Positions 50,824-60,928 of a stretch of 64,000 bases of DNA are shown piece by piece. Within the stretch, counting starts at the first letter, position 1. Every line of letters starts with the position of its first letter. Source of the DNA: Streptomyces eurythermus (GTDB taxonomy: Bacteria > Actinomycetota > Actinomycetes > Streptomycetales > Streptomycetaceae); NCBI RefSeq assembly GCF_014649115.1, contig NZ_BMSK01000030.1, positions 26,201 through 90,200 on the forward strand. Direction: 5' to 3'. The notes beneath the pieces were generated by a model that was not told where the DNA came from, did no database searches, and was given only the letters and a program-made list of their open reading frames with translations. The position numbers and the translations under genes were made by a program.

Positions 50824-53454
50824 TCATGACGGCGGCAGCGCGGGGGCCGGCGCGGAGGTGCTGGCCAGCTCGGCGATCAGGTCACCGGCGGTCACGCGGA
50901 CCAGAGTCTCCGAGGCGTCCCCGGCCCCGGGGAACAGCCGGTAGAAGGTGCCCGAGGCCCGCGCCGGCCCGATGTCCCCATGCACCGTCGCCAGGAACAC
51001 CCTTGCGCCGGAGGCGAGTTCGGCCGCCACCGCACCGGGGTCCGGGTGCGGGAGCCGCTCCTCGGCCTCCTCCATGGAAGACACCCGGGCGGCGAACGCG
51101 GCCGTGTCCTCGTCCGGCCGCCGTCGATACCGCAGCAGCGCGGGCTCCGGCTCCCCGCACACCACGGCCACCTCGGGGGAGCGGGCCGCGGCCCGCAGCA
51201 CCGCGAGGTCCCACAGGGTGGCCCGGCTGCCGGAGCCGAACTGCTCCCACAGGTCCCGGGCCACAGTGGCCAGCACAGCGCCGCCGTGCGAGCGGATGCT
51301 CTGGAAGCCGCCGGTGGACGGCAGATGGGTGTCCGTCCACAGCGCCCGGCGCCGGCCCAGGTCCACGACCATCGGCAGGCACACGTGCGACTCGCCCGCC
51401 AGGTCGAAGCGCTGGCGGACCGTGCGCGGGTCGTAGAAGGCGTCCCGCGGGCCCTGGTCGGGCAGCGCCATGAAGCCCGCGAAGGCGTCCTGCAACTCCT
51501 CGAACGGCACGTTGTTGAAGCTGAAGACCAGCGGGACGGCATAGACGTCCCCCCGCTCCGCCAGCCGCCCCAGGTCCAGGTCCACGTACTCGGTGGCGCC
51601 CTGCGGCGCAGGGGCGGAGGTGAGGTCGCCGGAGTGGACCGCGGCCTCCGTGCCGTGCACCAGGTTCGTGTAGTCGCACAGGCCGGTGAAATTCCAGTCG
51701 GCGTCGAAGAACGCGACCGACAGGTCCAGGTCGGTGCGGTTGCCCTGTGGTTCGGTCCAGTGCAGGAACAGCCGCAGCACCGCGCCCTCCGGCAGCGTCT
51801 GCGTGCTGCCGCGAGGCACCGCCACCAGAGCCTTCGCGGTGGACCGCTCGGTGAACGGCACGGTGAGGTCGGCCAGGCCCGCATCCAGCACCGACAGCGC
51901 GTACGGCTCCCCGGCGGCGAACCGGCGCAGCAGTTCGGCCCGCAGGAGCGTGACCGCCGCCGTGACCAGCCCCGCGGGCAGTGGCGCCCGCCGCTCCGGA
52001 ACGGACAGCGCCCGGGTGACCTCGCCGCGTGGGAAGAACACCCGGCGACGGCCGGTGCGGTCCTCGGCGCGGACCCGCAGTGCCCCGAGCGCCGACAGCA
52101 GCGGCCCCGGGCCCACCTTCGGCAGCCCGCGTATCAGGGCCTTGTCCAGTTCCGGGTCGAGGTCGTCGGAGGTGTGCAGGCGCAGCAGCAGGTCCAGACG
52201 GCGCACCAGTTCGCCGGGACGCTCCCCGGCGAGGGCCGCGGCCCGGCCCGCCTCGCCCTCGGCCACCGCCTGCTCCAGTCGCCCGGCCCAGGTGGCCGGA
52301 CGGATCCGGACACCCTCCACGCGGACGGCGTCCGGATGGGCGGCGGCCGTCTCCAGCAGGGCGGCGCCGAAGGCGGTGCCGGGATCCACCGGGGTCCCAC
52401 GCAGCACGGCGAAGGCGAGGGCGGCGCGCGGATGTTGGGCGTGCCGTTCGAAGGGGTGCAGGACCTCCGCGGCCCGCTTCCACGCCGTGGGGTGCCGCAG
52501 CACGTCCTCCACCAGGTACGGCGTCGGCAAACCGTCGAGGACCGCGAGGAGTTCGCGGCGCAGCGGGCGCGGCAGGCTGGTGAAGCGACACGGCGTCACC
52601 AGCCCGGCGTCGCCGCCGGACAGCACGGCGAGCAACCGCAACACGTCGGTGGCGGTGGTGAGCCGCTCGGTCAATAGCTTCCCTGTCGGGAGGCCGTCCG
52701 GCGCCTCGCGCACCAGCGCGCCCAACACCATGGCCTTGGTCTCCCGGACCGGGATCTCCTCCGGCAGCAGGCCCTGGCGGGCCGGAGTGAGCGGCAGCAG
52801 CGTGAGCAGGTCGTCGCGGTCTTGCGGGGAGAGCGGGGTGCGGCGGGCCAGCAGGGAGTCCACCACGGCGGTGGCGTCGGTGGCCCGGTCGGTGCCGAGA
52901 CGCAGCAGCCGCAGCGGGCCGGGCACGGGCGCCTTGGCGGCGCCGACGGCACGCACCGGCCGCAGGAAGGGGTCATCCGCGTCGATCCGGCGGTGGCAGA
53001 CCGGGCAGCCCGCGTAGTCGGAGCCGTCCCAGCACAGCCGGCACACCAGGTGCGCGCAGGGCGAGACGGGGAACACCGTGCGCGCCTCGCCGCACAGCAC
53101 GCAGGGTTGGTCCGGCTGCTGAAGCAGGAAGGCGAAGACCCGGTCCACATACAGCGCTTCGGCGTCCCGGGGCACAGTGCGCGGGAAGCGGCGGAAGAGC
53201 GGGAGGTGGGTGCGGTCGGAGCCGAGCAGGTCATCCGCCAGCCCGACCAGGCGGGCGTGTGCGGCCGCCAGATCCTCGGAGGCCAGCGAGCCGAGCGCCG
53301 CGTGCAGCGCGGGGGAGAGGACGTGACCGCGGCCGAGCAGCTCTGCCTCAAGCCGACGCAGCGCCGGTCGTGTTCCGCCGCCCGGCGCCGTGGACGCCCT
53401 GTCCACGTACACGGTCTGGATACGGCGCAGCAGCACGGACTCGGCAGCGAGCAA
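50824..53454 (-). CDS. MXAN_6230/SCO0854-family RING-domain protein with TerD-like domain
   Basis: 876 residues from a TTG at 53454, nine bases after GGAGGGG; upstream in-frame codons are IS-derived. A RING finger is complete at 118-153: C118-x2-C121-x11-C133-x-H135-x2-C138-x2-C141-x8-C150-x2-C153 (C3HC4). A long helical middle follows. At about 550-680, AVLRLFLHWTEPQGNRTDLDLSVAFFDADWNFTGLCDYTNL and AVPLVFSFNNVPFEELQDAFAGFM is a TerD-type fold, where DLDLS is the calcium-binding signature. Such proteins are known in Streptomyces (SCO0854) and myxobacteria. Function is unknown; the domains suggest stress or conflict signalling by protein-protein contact. RING proteins are rare in bacteria. The IS5 copy lies close upstream. 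Confidence 0.88.
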   Translation of the reverse strand: MLAAESVLLRRIQTVYVDRASTAPGGGTRPALRRLEAELLGRGHVLSPALHAALGSLASEDLAAAHARLVGLADDLLGSDRTHLPLFRRFPRTVPRDAEALYVDRVFAFLLQQPDQPCVLCGEARTVFPVSPCAHLVCRLCWDGSDYAGCPVCHRRIDADDPFLRPVRAVGAAKAPVPGPLRLLRLGTDRATDATAVVDSLLARRTPLSPQDRDDLLTLLPLTPARQGLLPEEIPVRETKAMVLGALVREAPDGLPTGKLLTERLTTATDVLRLLAVLSGGDAGLVTPCRFTSLPRPLRRELLAVLDGLPTPYLVEDVLRHPTAWKRAAEVLHPFERHAQHPRAALAFAVLRGTPVDPGTAFGAALLETAAAHPDAVRVEGVRIRPATWAGRLEQAVAEGEAGRAAALAGERPGELVRRLDLLLRLHTSDDLDPELDKALIRGLPKVGPGPLLSALGALRVRAEDRTGRRRVFFPRGEVTRALSVPERRAPLPAGLVTAAVTLLRAELLRRFAAGEPYALSVLDAGLADLTVPFTERSTAKALVAVPRGSTQTLPEGAVLRLFLHWTEPQGNRTDLDLSVAFFDADWNFTGLCDYTNLVHGTEAAVHSGDLTSAPAPQGATEYVDLDLGRLAERGDVYAVPLVFSFNNVPFEELQDAFAGFMALPDQGPRDAFYDPRTVRQRFDLAGESHVCLPMVVDLGRRRALWTDTHLPSTGGFQSIRSHGGAVLATVARDLWEQFGSGSRATLWDLAVLRAAARSPEVAVVCGEPEPALLRYRRRPDEDTAAFAARVSSMEEAEERLPHPDPGAVAAELASGARVFLATVHGDIGPARASGTFYRLFPGAGDASETLVRVTAGDLIAELASTSAPAPALPPS

Positions 53455-53726
53455 CAGGGGATTCCCCTCCACGACGACCTGGAACAGAAGAACGGGGACG
53501 GAGAGTGGGCGCGCTGGTCTTTTCGAAGAAGGTGAGAAGGATGCACGCCGGGGAGCCGCCCCCGTTGCCCCTGATCCCATCACACCCCCTGGCGAGCGCC
53601 AAACGAATTAATCGAACTGACGGCGGGGCGCCACAAGAGCGTCCACCGGGTTCGTACCGCACACCGCGGCCGGGGCGCCTGGGGGGGCTCGGCACCGGTA
53701 CGGCTGTTGCCCCGGCCCTGTACTGA

Positions 53727-54520
53727 TCAGTGATTCGTCGGTTCATGAGGTCGATGGCGGCTATGCGGATCATGGCGGCTGATCGGTGTTGGTGGGTTTC
53801 GTAGTCGCGGGCGAGGCGGCGGTGGTGCATGAGCCAGCCGGGGGTTCGTTCGATGCCCCAGCGGCGCGGCTGGACGGTGCAGGTGTGGCTGCCGGGGTGC
53901 GGTGGACGACTTTGAGGTCGATGCCGCGGGTGGCGGCGTGTTCGATGGCGGCGTTCTTGTGTCCGGGAGTCGGCCCGGGCTTTGGTGACGCGGGGGTGGT
54001 GGGCGGCGATCTGGTCCAGGAGGTGGGTGCCGGCGGTGGAGTCGTGGACGGCCGCGGAGGTGACCAGGACGGAGAGGAGGAGGCCGAGGGTGTCGGTGAC
54101 GATGTGTCGTTTGCGCCCGGCGATCTTCTTGACGGCGTCGTAGCCCTGGCCGGTGAGGTGGACGTTGGCGGAGGTCTTGACCGACTGCGAGTCGAGCATG
54201 CAGGCGCTGGGGTGGGCGTCGCGTCCCTCGCGTTCTCGTACGAGGCGGCGGAGGAGGCCGGTGAGCTGGTCGAAGATGCCGTCGGTTTCCCATTTGGCGA
54301 AGTATCCGTAGACGGTCTGGTGGGGTGGGAAGTCGTGCGGGAGGTAGCGCCAGGGGATGCCGGTGCGGTCGACGTAGAGGATGGCGTCCATGAGGTCGCG
54401 CAGGTCGTGGGTGGGGCGGCGGATGCGGGCTCGGGCGTTCCGCCGGGCTTGAAGGGTGGGGCGGATGAGTTCCCATCGCGCGTCGGACAGGTCGCTGGGA
54501 CAGCGTCGCCTGGGCTGCAT
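53727..54520 (-). mobile_element. IS5-family transposase with two compensating frameshifts
   Basis: CPSDLSDARWELIRPTLQAR, RTGIPWRYLPHDFPPHQTVY, LDSQSVKTSANVHLTGQGYD, then KKIAGRKRHIVTDTLGLLLS give the DNA-binding and DDE start of IS5 (first Asp in LDSQSVK). At about 53975 the frame shifts to GHKNAAIEHAATRGIDLKVV and near 53900 shifts back to RRWGIERTPGWLMHHRRLAR and IAAIDLMNRRITDQ. The usual stop after the last string is lost, so the frame runs on. The copy is thus inactive. No terminal repeats could be matched by eye. Confidence 0.85.
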
Positions 54521-54771
54521 ACTGCGGGAGTACGGGACCGTGGCCGAGGCGGGGAGGGTGTGCGGGTCGCCGGTGGAAGCGTCGGGGCAGGCCGGGGCAC
54601 TGAGCTTCCGCCAACCTGAAACCGCAGGTTGGAGGGCTGGTGTGACCGGTTCTCGGGGCGCTCGTGCTGGTCACGGGCGACTGTCTGAGTAGTAGATCGT
54701 CCGTCAGCGCGGTCGGCGCCTGAGTCGAAAGGCGGTCGACGGGATCATCTCGTGCAGGGGATCATGCGTAG

Positions 54772-55266
54772 GTGTCGCCGATCGAAGCCGCAACCGTTGA
54801 CCTGCAAGACCTCGCTGTTCTCTGGAGTATCGGCGAGGCCCATGCTCATGATGTTGTCGAGGCTGCCTGCGCGGCACTCGTTGCCGGACTGGACAGCCCG
54901 GCATTGCGCATTCTGGCCGGATACACACGTGCCGAGGCGGAGTACGACGTTCCCGACCTGCTTCCCGTCGTACTCGACGAGCTGGACCTTGTGTTCTACC
55001 CGCGCGACAGCGAGGCCGGGCAGGACGCTGCCGTGCGGGCGCTCGCGCACCAGATGCTGGGGGGCCGGCTGACGCCGCGAGAGCTTGCTATGCGCATCCA
55101 CCAGCGGTTCGGCCACCAGCTGCCCCTGGCCGAGCGCCTTGCTGAGCTTGATGACGAGTACGACGTCGTCGAGTACGGGAACAGGGCGTTGGCGCAGCTC
55201 GATGCCGAGGTCACGGCCGAAGCTCAGCGTCTGGCGCATGGTCGGCCCGACCAGAGCCGACATTAG
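54772..55266 (+). CDS. Hypothetical protein, 164 residues
   Basis: GTG start, complete frame, acidic: SPIEAATVDLQDLAVLWSIGEAHAHDVVEAACAALVAGLDSPALRILAGYTRAEAEYDVPDLLPVVLDELDLVF, then an amphipathic end (LTPRELAMRIHQRFGHQLPLAERLAELDDEYDVVEY). The helical, acidic pattern resembles small Streptomyces hypothetical proteins found singly in accessory regions. I know no function. No membrane or signal segment. It lies between an IS5 copy and a coiled-coil gene. Confidence 0.7.
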   Translation: MSPIEAATVDLQDLAVLWSIGEAHAHDVVEAACAALVAGLDSPALRILAGYTRAEAEYDVPDLLPVVLDELDLVFYPRDSEAGQDAAVRALAHQMLGGRLTPRELAMRIHQRFGHQLPLAERLAELDDEYDVVEYGNRALAQLDAEVTAEAQRLAHGRPDQSRH

Positions 55267-55366
55267 TAGCGATCGAGCCGTGAACAAGTGGTCGTCAGCA
55301 GAAGTAGGTAGCTGGACTGTCCGGTTCTTGCTCGCCGTAGTCCGGCAGCCTTCTACGATCCGGTGC

Positions 55367-55852
55367 ATGCCGGATCCCGAGCTGCTGGAACGGATCACCG
55401 CGCGGCGCGCGGAACTGGACGAACTCGATGAGCAGCTGGTCAAACAGCTGGCGGAAGTGCGGGCCGAGCGGGACGAACTCGCCGTCGCCGAACGCGTCCT
55501 TGAACGGATGACCGGGCAGCCCGCCGGCGAACGCGTCCAGGCTGCGCCGATGCCCGGGCAGGTGGGCGGCCGGCCGGTGATGCTGATCCCGCACCGTGAG
55601 CCGGGAGTGGAGGAGGGCGCCCTGCCGTGGGACTACCAGCGCATCATCGCCGCCGTGCGGCAGGCCGCCGGACCGGTCATGGCCCGTGAGGTCGGTGAGG
55701 TGGTGGGGGTGGACATCAGCGTGCGCACTCGCGCGGGGGCGACGAAGAGAAGCGCGATCTCGGCCTCACCAGCGACGGGCACCCCCCCCCGAGCGCGGGG
55801 ACGACACTTGATGAGCTGGGGCGATGGTAGCGGTGTCGGCTGCTTTCATTGA
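55367..55852 (+). CDS. Coiled-coil / winged-helix-like hypothetical protein, end altered
   Basis: 161 residues. PELLERITARRAELDELDEQLVKQLAEVRAERDELAVAERVLERMTGQ is a strong coiled coil (residues 4-50). After a Gly/Pro linker, ALPWDYQRIIAAVRQAAGPVMAREVGEVVGVDISVR is the first half of a winged helix seen in a family of Streptomyces accessory proteins, which normally continues with a second helix and RGWLxKxxDGRF. Here the text turns into TRAGATKRSAISASPATGTP, so the end appears frameshifted. The family often neighbours IS elements, and its role is unknown. Confidence 0.6.
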   Translation: MPDPELLERITARRAELDELDEQLVKQLAEVRAERDELAVAERVLERMTGQPAGERVQAAPMPGQVGGRPVMLIPHREPGVEEGALPWDYQRIIAAVRQAAGPVMAREVGEVVGVDISVRTRAGATKRSAISASPATGTPPRARGRHLMSWGDGSGVGCFH

Positions 55853-56479
55853 CGTACGTTGTGTGCTGGACGCAGCAAGCGCTGCACGTGCGGCAGTTGG
55901 AGGACCGTCCGAGGCGGGGGCACGTGTCCGTGGGCCCGGGTCAGCCCACTGGGGTGGGCTGACGCAGTGCGAGGTTCGTGGGCGAGTAGACCGGCAGGTC
56001 GGTGGTGACAGTCGGGGGACGGCGTCCAGGGCGCGCGTGGCCGTACAGCCAGCGGCAGGTTCGGCGCTCGTCTCCAATGGCTTCGCGGCGGGCAAGCTTG
56101 GCGGGCCCCTTCACAGTTCGGCCGCCGTCCGACCTCGCCGCCCCCGACAACCGTGCGTGCCAGCCCGCGCGGAGGCCGCGGTCGCAGCTGGCCTGCGGGA
56201 CGTTGCCCAGGCGGCCGCGCCAGGCGGGTCCTCGCGCCCGGGATCGTGCCCCAGGACCTCGGCGTCGCCGCCGGAGCGGATACGAGCCCGCTCAGCACAA
56301 CACGGGTGACGTAGCGTCGGCCGCAGGACCGCGCCCAGCTCGGCCGCCGCGGTGCGGGACAGGGGCGCGGAGCGGGCCGCCAGGCGAAGCCGGCCGAGCA
56401 GGAGGCTCCGGGGCGAGGACACAGCGCCGGTGACCGCGCCGATGATCCCTTCCACCGTGATACGGGTCCGCAGCTTCAG
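55853..56479. other. 627-base stretch without a supported gene
   Basis: Frames on both strands are Ala/Arg/Pro-rich. None shows a family or ribosome site. It ends where the truncated IS110 transposase begins. Confidence 0.4.
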
Positions 56480-57536
56480 CCCAACTGCAGGCCAAGCACG
56501 GAACGGTGCTGGTCGTAGTCGACCAGCCGGCCTCGATCGGAGCCCTGCCGCTCGCGGTCGCCAGGGACATGGGCTGTCCCGTGGCCTACCTGCCCGGCCT
56601 GACGATGCGGCGGATAGCCGATCTCTACCCCGGCGAGGCGAAGACGGACGCGAAGGACGCGTTCATCATCGCGGACGCGGCCCGCGCGATGCCGCACACG
56701 CTGCGGGCTATCGACGGCGAGGACGAGACGATCGCCGAGCTGGAGATGATCGTCGGGTTCGACGACGACCTTGCCGGCGAAGCGACCAGGGTCGCGAACC
56801 GGCTCCACGGCCTGCTGCCCCAGATCCATCCGTCGCTGGAGCGGGTGCTGGGGCCGCGGTTGCAGCACCCGGCCGTCCTGACCTTGCTGGAGCGGTTCGG
56901 ATCCCCGGCCCAGATCCGCAAGGCCGGACGACGACGGCTGGTCACGCTGTTACGGCCGAAGGCCCCCAGGATGGCCGAGCGGCTGGTCGAGGACATCTTC
57001 ACCGCTCTGGACGAGCAGACCGTCACCGTTCCGGGGACCGACGCGGCAGCGCTCATCGTCCCAAGCCTGGCCGGCTCGCTGACGGCCGTGCTTGACCAGC
57101 GCAAACTGCTGGCCACGAGGATCGAGGAACTCCTGGAGGCTCACCCTCTTTCGAAGGTCCTGACGTCCATGCCGGGCATCGGCGTCAGGACCGGAGCCAG
57201 GATCCTGATCGAGGTCGGCGACGGCAGCACTTTCCCGACCGCCGGCCACCTCGCCGCCTACGCCGGACTCGCCCCAGCGACCCGAAGTTCAGGGTCGTCA
57301 ATCCGAGGCGAACAGCCCTCCCGGAGAGGAAACAAGCAGCTCAACGGGCTTTCTTCCTCTCCGCGTTCGCGGCCCTGGGCGACCCGGCATCGCGGACCTA
57401 CTACGACAAGAAGATCGCCCAGGGCAAGCACCACACCCAGGCCCTGCTCTGCCTCGCCCGGCGGCGGGCCGACGTCCTGTTCGCGATGCTCCGTGACGGA
57501 ACCTTCTACGAACCCCAAGCCGCGCGATCAGCATGA
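56480..57536 (+). mobile_element. IS110-family transposase, truncated and frameshifted
   Basis: Starts mid-protein with LQAKHGTVLVVVDQPASIG. MRRIADLYPGEAKTDAKDAFIIADAAR carries the central Asp of the DEDD site, and MPGIGVRTGARILIEVGDGSTF, HLAAYAGLAPATRSSGSS is the C-terminal Transposase_20 domain with the catalytic Ser. At about 57340 one base must be removed to continue RAFFLSAFAALGDPASRTYY, DKKIAQGKHHTQALLCLARR and the stop at 57534. The N-terminal 50-60 residues, including the first catalytic Asp, are absent. Inactive. Confidence 0.88.
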
Positions 57537-57944
57537 ACAGACACCATGCCGAGAGACTTCACGAACCTGGTGACCTGCGAACTCTCGGTACTCGTCCACG
57601 AGCCGGAAGAAGGCGTCAAGCGGAGGTTCGCCAGGCAAATTCTCCGTGATCGCAACATCCCACCCGGTCGCCATCGACCATCCACGGGTCCTGCTTAGCC
57701 AGAAAGCAAACCCTCCACTTCCACGGTGGAACTCGAACACCTCATCAACATCGTGGACCTGAAGCGCGAGGTGGTACCCGGACATCAACACCGCCAATTC
57801 CTGCAACGAGCCGTTACGCACCCATGCGTTCGGCCGCTGCCGAACGGCATCCAGCAGGTCATAGACGTCCCGCCACTCCTCGACGGCCCGCGCCTTCGGC
57901 CCTCCACCCGACGCCCCCACCACATCCCCTTCCCCAGCTGACAT
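57528..57944 (-). CDS. Hypothetical protein, C-terminus altered by the IS110 copy
   Basis: 138 residues from the ATG at 57944. EEWRDVYDLLDAVRQRPNAWVRNGSLQELAVLMSGYHLALQVHDVDEVFEFHRGSGGFAFWLSRTRGWSMATGWDVAITENLPGEPPLDAFFRLVDEYREFAGHQV is a compact alpha/beta domain resembling small immunity proteins in size and pattern, but I cannot assign a family. The last dozen residues overlap the end of the IS110 copy (stop at 57528 within it), so the native C-terminus was probably replaced when the element inserted. May or may not be functional. Confidence 0.6.
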   Translation of the reverse strand: MSAGEGDVVGASGGGPKARAVEEWRDVYDLLDAVRQRPNAWVRNGSLQELAVLMSGYHLALQVHDVDEVFEFHRGSGGFAFWLSRTRGWSMATGWDVAITENLPGEPPLDAFFRLVDEYREFAGHQVREVSRHGVCSC

Positions 57945-58299
57945 CACCAGCAAGCTAACCCGCCACCTTGACGAACTGCATAGGGGCACCCCCCCGCAGA
58001 CGGCAGCGCGGTGACGGAGCGGGCCAGCATCGGCTCGACAGGCGCACCCTCCACTCCTGCGCAGCTCGCGCGCCGTCCGCCTCAGCACGGCGCCGGAGGG
58101 GATGGGCTGGTGGTCTCGGCCTCGGGCCGCGCGCGCCGCGCCGCCGCCGTATCCGCGTGTCCGCCGCTGGGCCGGTCCGCGAGACCGCGGTTGGCGTATC
58201 GAGACGCCGCCGAACACGCCGGTGCTCGCGCGGTTTCCGCCCGCGACCTCACCGTGGCCGGCCGCACAGGTCTGCGGAGTCCCGCGCCACCTTACGAAG

Positions 58300-59979
58300 A
58301 TGCTCTCCGAAGACCCGGCGGTGCGGTCCGAGGGGCTGGAGGACTTCTATGCGGAGGCCCATGACCAAGGAGCTGTCGACCCGTGCACCGCGGCGAGCGT
58401 GCCCCTGCTGTTCGCCATGGCCGACAACCCGGCCATTCCCGACCGGGGCGAGATCGTCGAGCTGCTCATGCGCATCGGACGTGCATCGCTGGACCGGGAC
58501 CCTGAAGGTACCTACTTCACGGTGAACGGGGTCGAGTCGACGGCGCACGTGGACATCGTCGCGGAGATGGCCGAGCGGGCGGAGGCCTTCGTCCGGTACG
58601 CGGCGGACACGGACACGCTGGTGCGTCGCCCGGCCATTACGGCGGTCGGTCTCTTCCTCGGCGACGGCGGGCGTGCCGCCCGTGTCCTGGCCGAACGCCT
58701 GCCGGCCGCGGAGGACATCGTGGAGCGGTTGCTGGTCGTCCGTACGATGGCGCGTCTGGCCGACCGGCTACCGGTGACCGCTCCGACCGTGACGGCCTGG
58801 CTGGAGGACCTGATCGACGGCCCCGCGCGGCCTTACGCTGACGCCCCGGTCCGGCTCTCAGCCCTCACCCACCGCTTTCAACTCGCCCCGGACAAGGACG
58901 GCTTCGATGTCGTACCCCGCGCGATCGCTCTCCTGCGGGAGATCACCGCGACCCCGGCCGCCGGGAAGCCATGCGACGGATGCCGCTGGTGCGAGGCGTC
59001 GAGCCACGTCCGCGGCCGGGACGTCGCCCCCGCGGTTCGCCCCGCTCACCTGGCCGCCGCCTTCTTCGACCCCGAGCACCCCTGGGAGGAACACTCCCCG
59101 GTCAGCAGCGTCCTGCGTGCCCTGCACACCGCCCTGGGCGACCGGATCGCCGAACGCGCCGACCTCCTCGTCGCACAACTGACGAGTCCCGATGCAGCGA
59201 CCCGGTACGACGCCATCGCCATGGCCGAGGACATCCCCGGCCCCCTGCCCAGCCCCGTCCTGACCCGCCTCCTCGACCTGCTCCCGGACGACTGGGCCGC
59301 AGCCCGCATGATCACACGCGGGTTCACCGGGCGGGGCAGCCGGCTCACGGTCGCCCCCGGGGACACCGCACTGCTCCTCGATACCCTCGCCGACCACATG
59401 GCCACCCTGCGCAACATCCACGGCCCCGACGTCTGGGCCAGCGGCAACCCACTCGTGCGCAGCGCCTACCAAGAGGCGGTCATGACCCTGGCCGACCACC
59501 GCGACCCCCGCGCCCTGCCCGACCTGATCCGCTCCCTGGAAACCCGCGTGGACGACTGGCGGGCCCTCTACGGCGTCGGCGGCTACCCGCAGGCCGCCGA
59601 CCGGCTCGTCCCCCTCCTGGCCGACGGTCTGCGCCGCATCGACCCCCACCGCCCGGACGCCCCCATCCCCGCCGGCCTCTACCTGTCCCGCCTCGCCGGG
59701 CTGAAGGACCCCATCGCCATACCCGTCATCACCGACACCCTCACCTGGGCAAGCCGGCACCAGAGCTGGACCGTGGTCACCTCAGCCCTCAACGCCCTCG
59801 CCACCTCCGGACCCGTCGCGCAAGCCGCGCACGCCCAGATCCGCCCTCTGACCAACGCTCCCGACAACTGTGTGCGCGCCGCCGCCCAGGCCGCACTCGA
59901 CGCGCTCACCGGCGACAAGGAAGCCGTGCCCGCCCAATCGACGCCTGGGCACGGCCTCGGGCAGCAGCCGCCCTACTGA
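58300..59979 (+). CDS. HEAT-repeat protein
   Basis: 559 residues from the ATG at 58300; conserved-looking text (GVPRHLTKM) begins just before it without a start, so the true N-terminus may be lost. Repeats of two-helix units run through the whole length: EDPAVRSEGLEDFYAEAHDQG, VRYAADTDTLVRRPAITAVGLFLGDGG, LTSPDAATRYDAIAMAEDIPG, LADHRDPRALPDLIRSLETR, TSGPVAQAAHAQIRPLTNAPDNCVRAAAQAAL. A CDGCRWCEAS motif near residue 225-235 (CxxCxxC) could bind zinc. HEAT proteins are scaffolds. In Streptomyces such genes are abundant in accessory regions and of unknown role. No operon partner is apparent. Confidence 0.8.
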   Translation: MLSEDPAVRSEGLEDFYAEAHDQGAVDPCTAASVPLLFAMADNPAIPDRGEIVELLMRIGRASLDRDPEGTYFTVNGVESTAHVDIVAEMAERAEAFVRYAADTDTLVRRPAITAVGLFLGDGGRAARVLAERLPAAEDIVERLLVVRTMARLADRLPVTAPTVTAWLEDLIDGPARPYADAPVRLSALTHRFQLAPDKDGFDVVPRAIALLREITATPAAGKPCDGCRWCEASSHVRGRDVAPAVRPAHLAAAFFDPEHPWEEHSPVSSVLRALHTALGDRIAERADLLVAQLTSPDAATRYDAIAMAEDIPGPLPSPVLTRLLDLLPDDWAAARMITRGFTGRGSRLTVAPGDTALLLDTLADHMATLRNIHGPDVWASGNPLVRSAYQEAVMTLADHRDPRALPDLIRSLETRVDDWRALYGVGGYPQAADRLVPLLADGLRRIDPHRPDAPIPAGLYLSRLAGLKDPIAIPVITDTLTWASRHQSWTVVTSALNALATSGPVAQAAHAQIRPLTNAPDNCVRAAAQAALDALTGDKEAVPAQSTPGHGLGQQPPY

Positions 59980-60928
59980 GTCGGACGCGCGATCGACGCC
60001 GCACCGGGCGAGCCCGGCTCCGCTGCGGCAATGACCCGGACGAGCCAGAACCCCAAGTCCAGCAGGCACCGCTCGGGCACTGCGGCGGCAACTTGACCGA
60101 CCACGCCCGCTGCGTCAACCTCGCCTGCCGCCACGCCTGGGTGCACACCGTCCGCAGCCGGGCCGCGCACCCAGGTGCGGTGTTCTCGCTGAGGGGAGTG
60201 CACCGGGAGCACGACGACGGTGATGTCGGACCCGAAGATCTCGTCGGGTGACGGCGCGGTGTGCTCGGTACACCGGCCGTCACCCGCCCTTGCCCGTGCG
60301 GCGGCGCGTGGCCCCTGTTGGGTGGACGCCTGCATTCCCGTAACCGCACGTCCTGGCGACCGCACCTCATGTACCTCACGTCAATCAGCGTGGTCATCAG
60401 CCGGACAACATGCCGCTCAGTACTGGGGCCCAGGGCCTCCTACGCGACGACTGGCCGATGGCGGTCAGCCCGGTACCGCAACGCCACATGGTGTTGCCAG
60501 AGATCGACCCCGAGACGCTGGAGTCCGAGATTGCGCGGATCCTCCTGCAGGGGTGGTACCAGAGTCAGCTCGAGGGCGGAAGGCGGCCGCGGCCTCTACC
60601 TGCTGTCCCGGCGCGCCAACGAACTGGACAAGCCAGCCCCTTCTACACGGGAAGCGGATCTGGTTCCGCACCAGCACCACCACCCAGGGGAAGGGGCGAA
60701 GGGCGCCATGCGCGCAAGGTCCCTGAACCCGTCCACCTTCCCGGGAAGTGGTGCCGTTCGACCGCGCTCGCGGTTCCGTGATCTCCTGTCGCGAGATCTG
60801 AACTCAGGGCTTCCTGCCTTGTACCGGCCCGCAGGACACCGGGGCGCAGGGCCGCATCTGAGTGACCAGGTCGCCCGACCAGGCTCGGGCCCGGGAGCGG
60901 TGTCAGTGGTGGGCGGCAGACTGCGCGC
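59980..60928. other. 949-base stretch, possible debris of a toxin gene
   Basis: Plus-strand scraps: VLPEIDPETLESEIARILLQ with GWYQSQLEG (60485-60570), GLYLLSRRANELDKPAP (about 60590-60640) and KRIWFRTSTTTQGKG (60654-60700), in different frames. They lie directly before an Imm21 immunity gene, where a toxin C-terminus would be expected, but no toxin family is recognisable. Confidence 0.35.
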
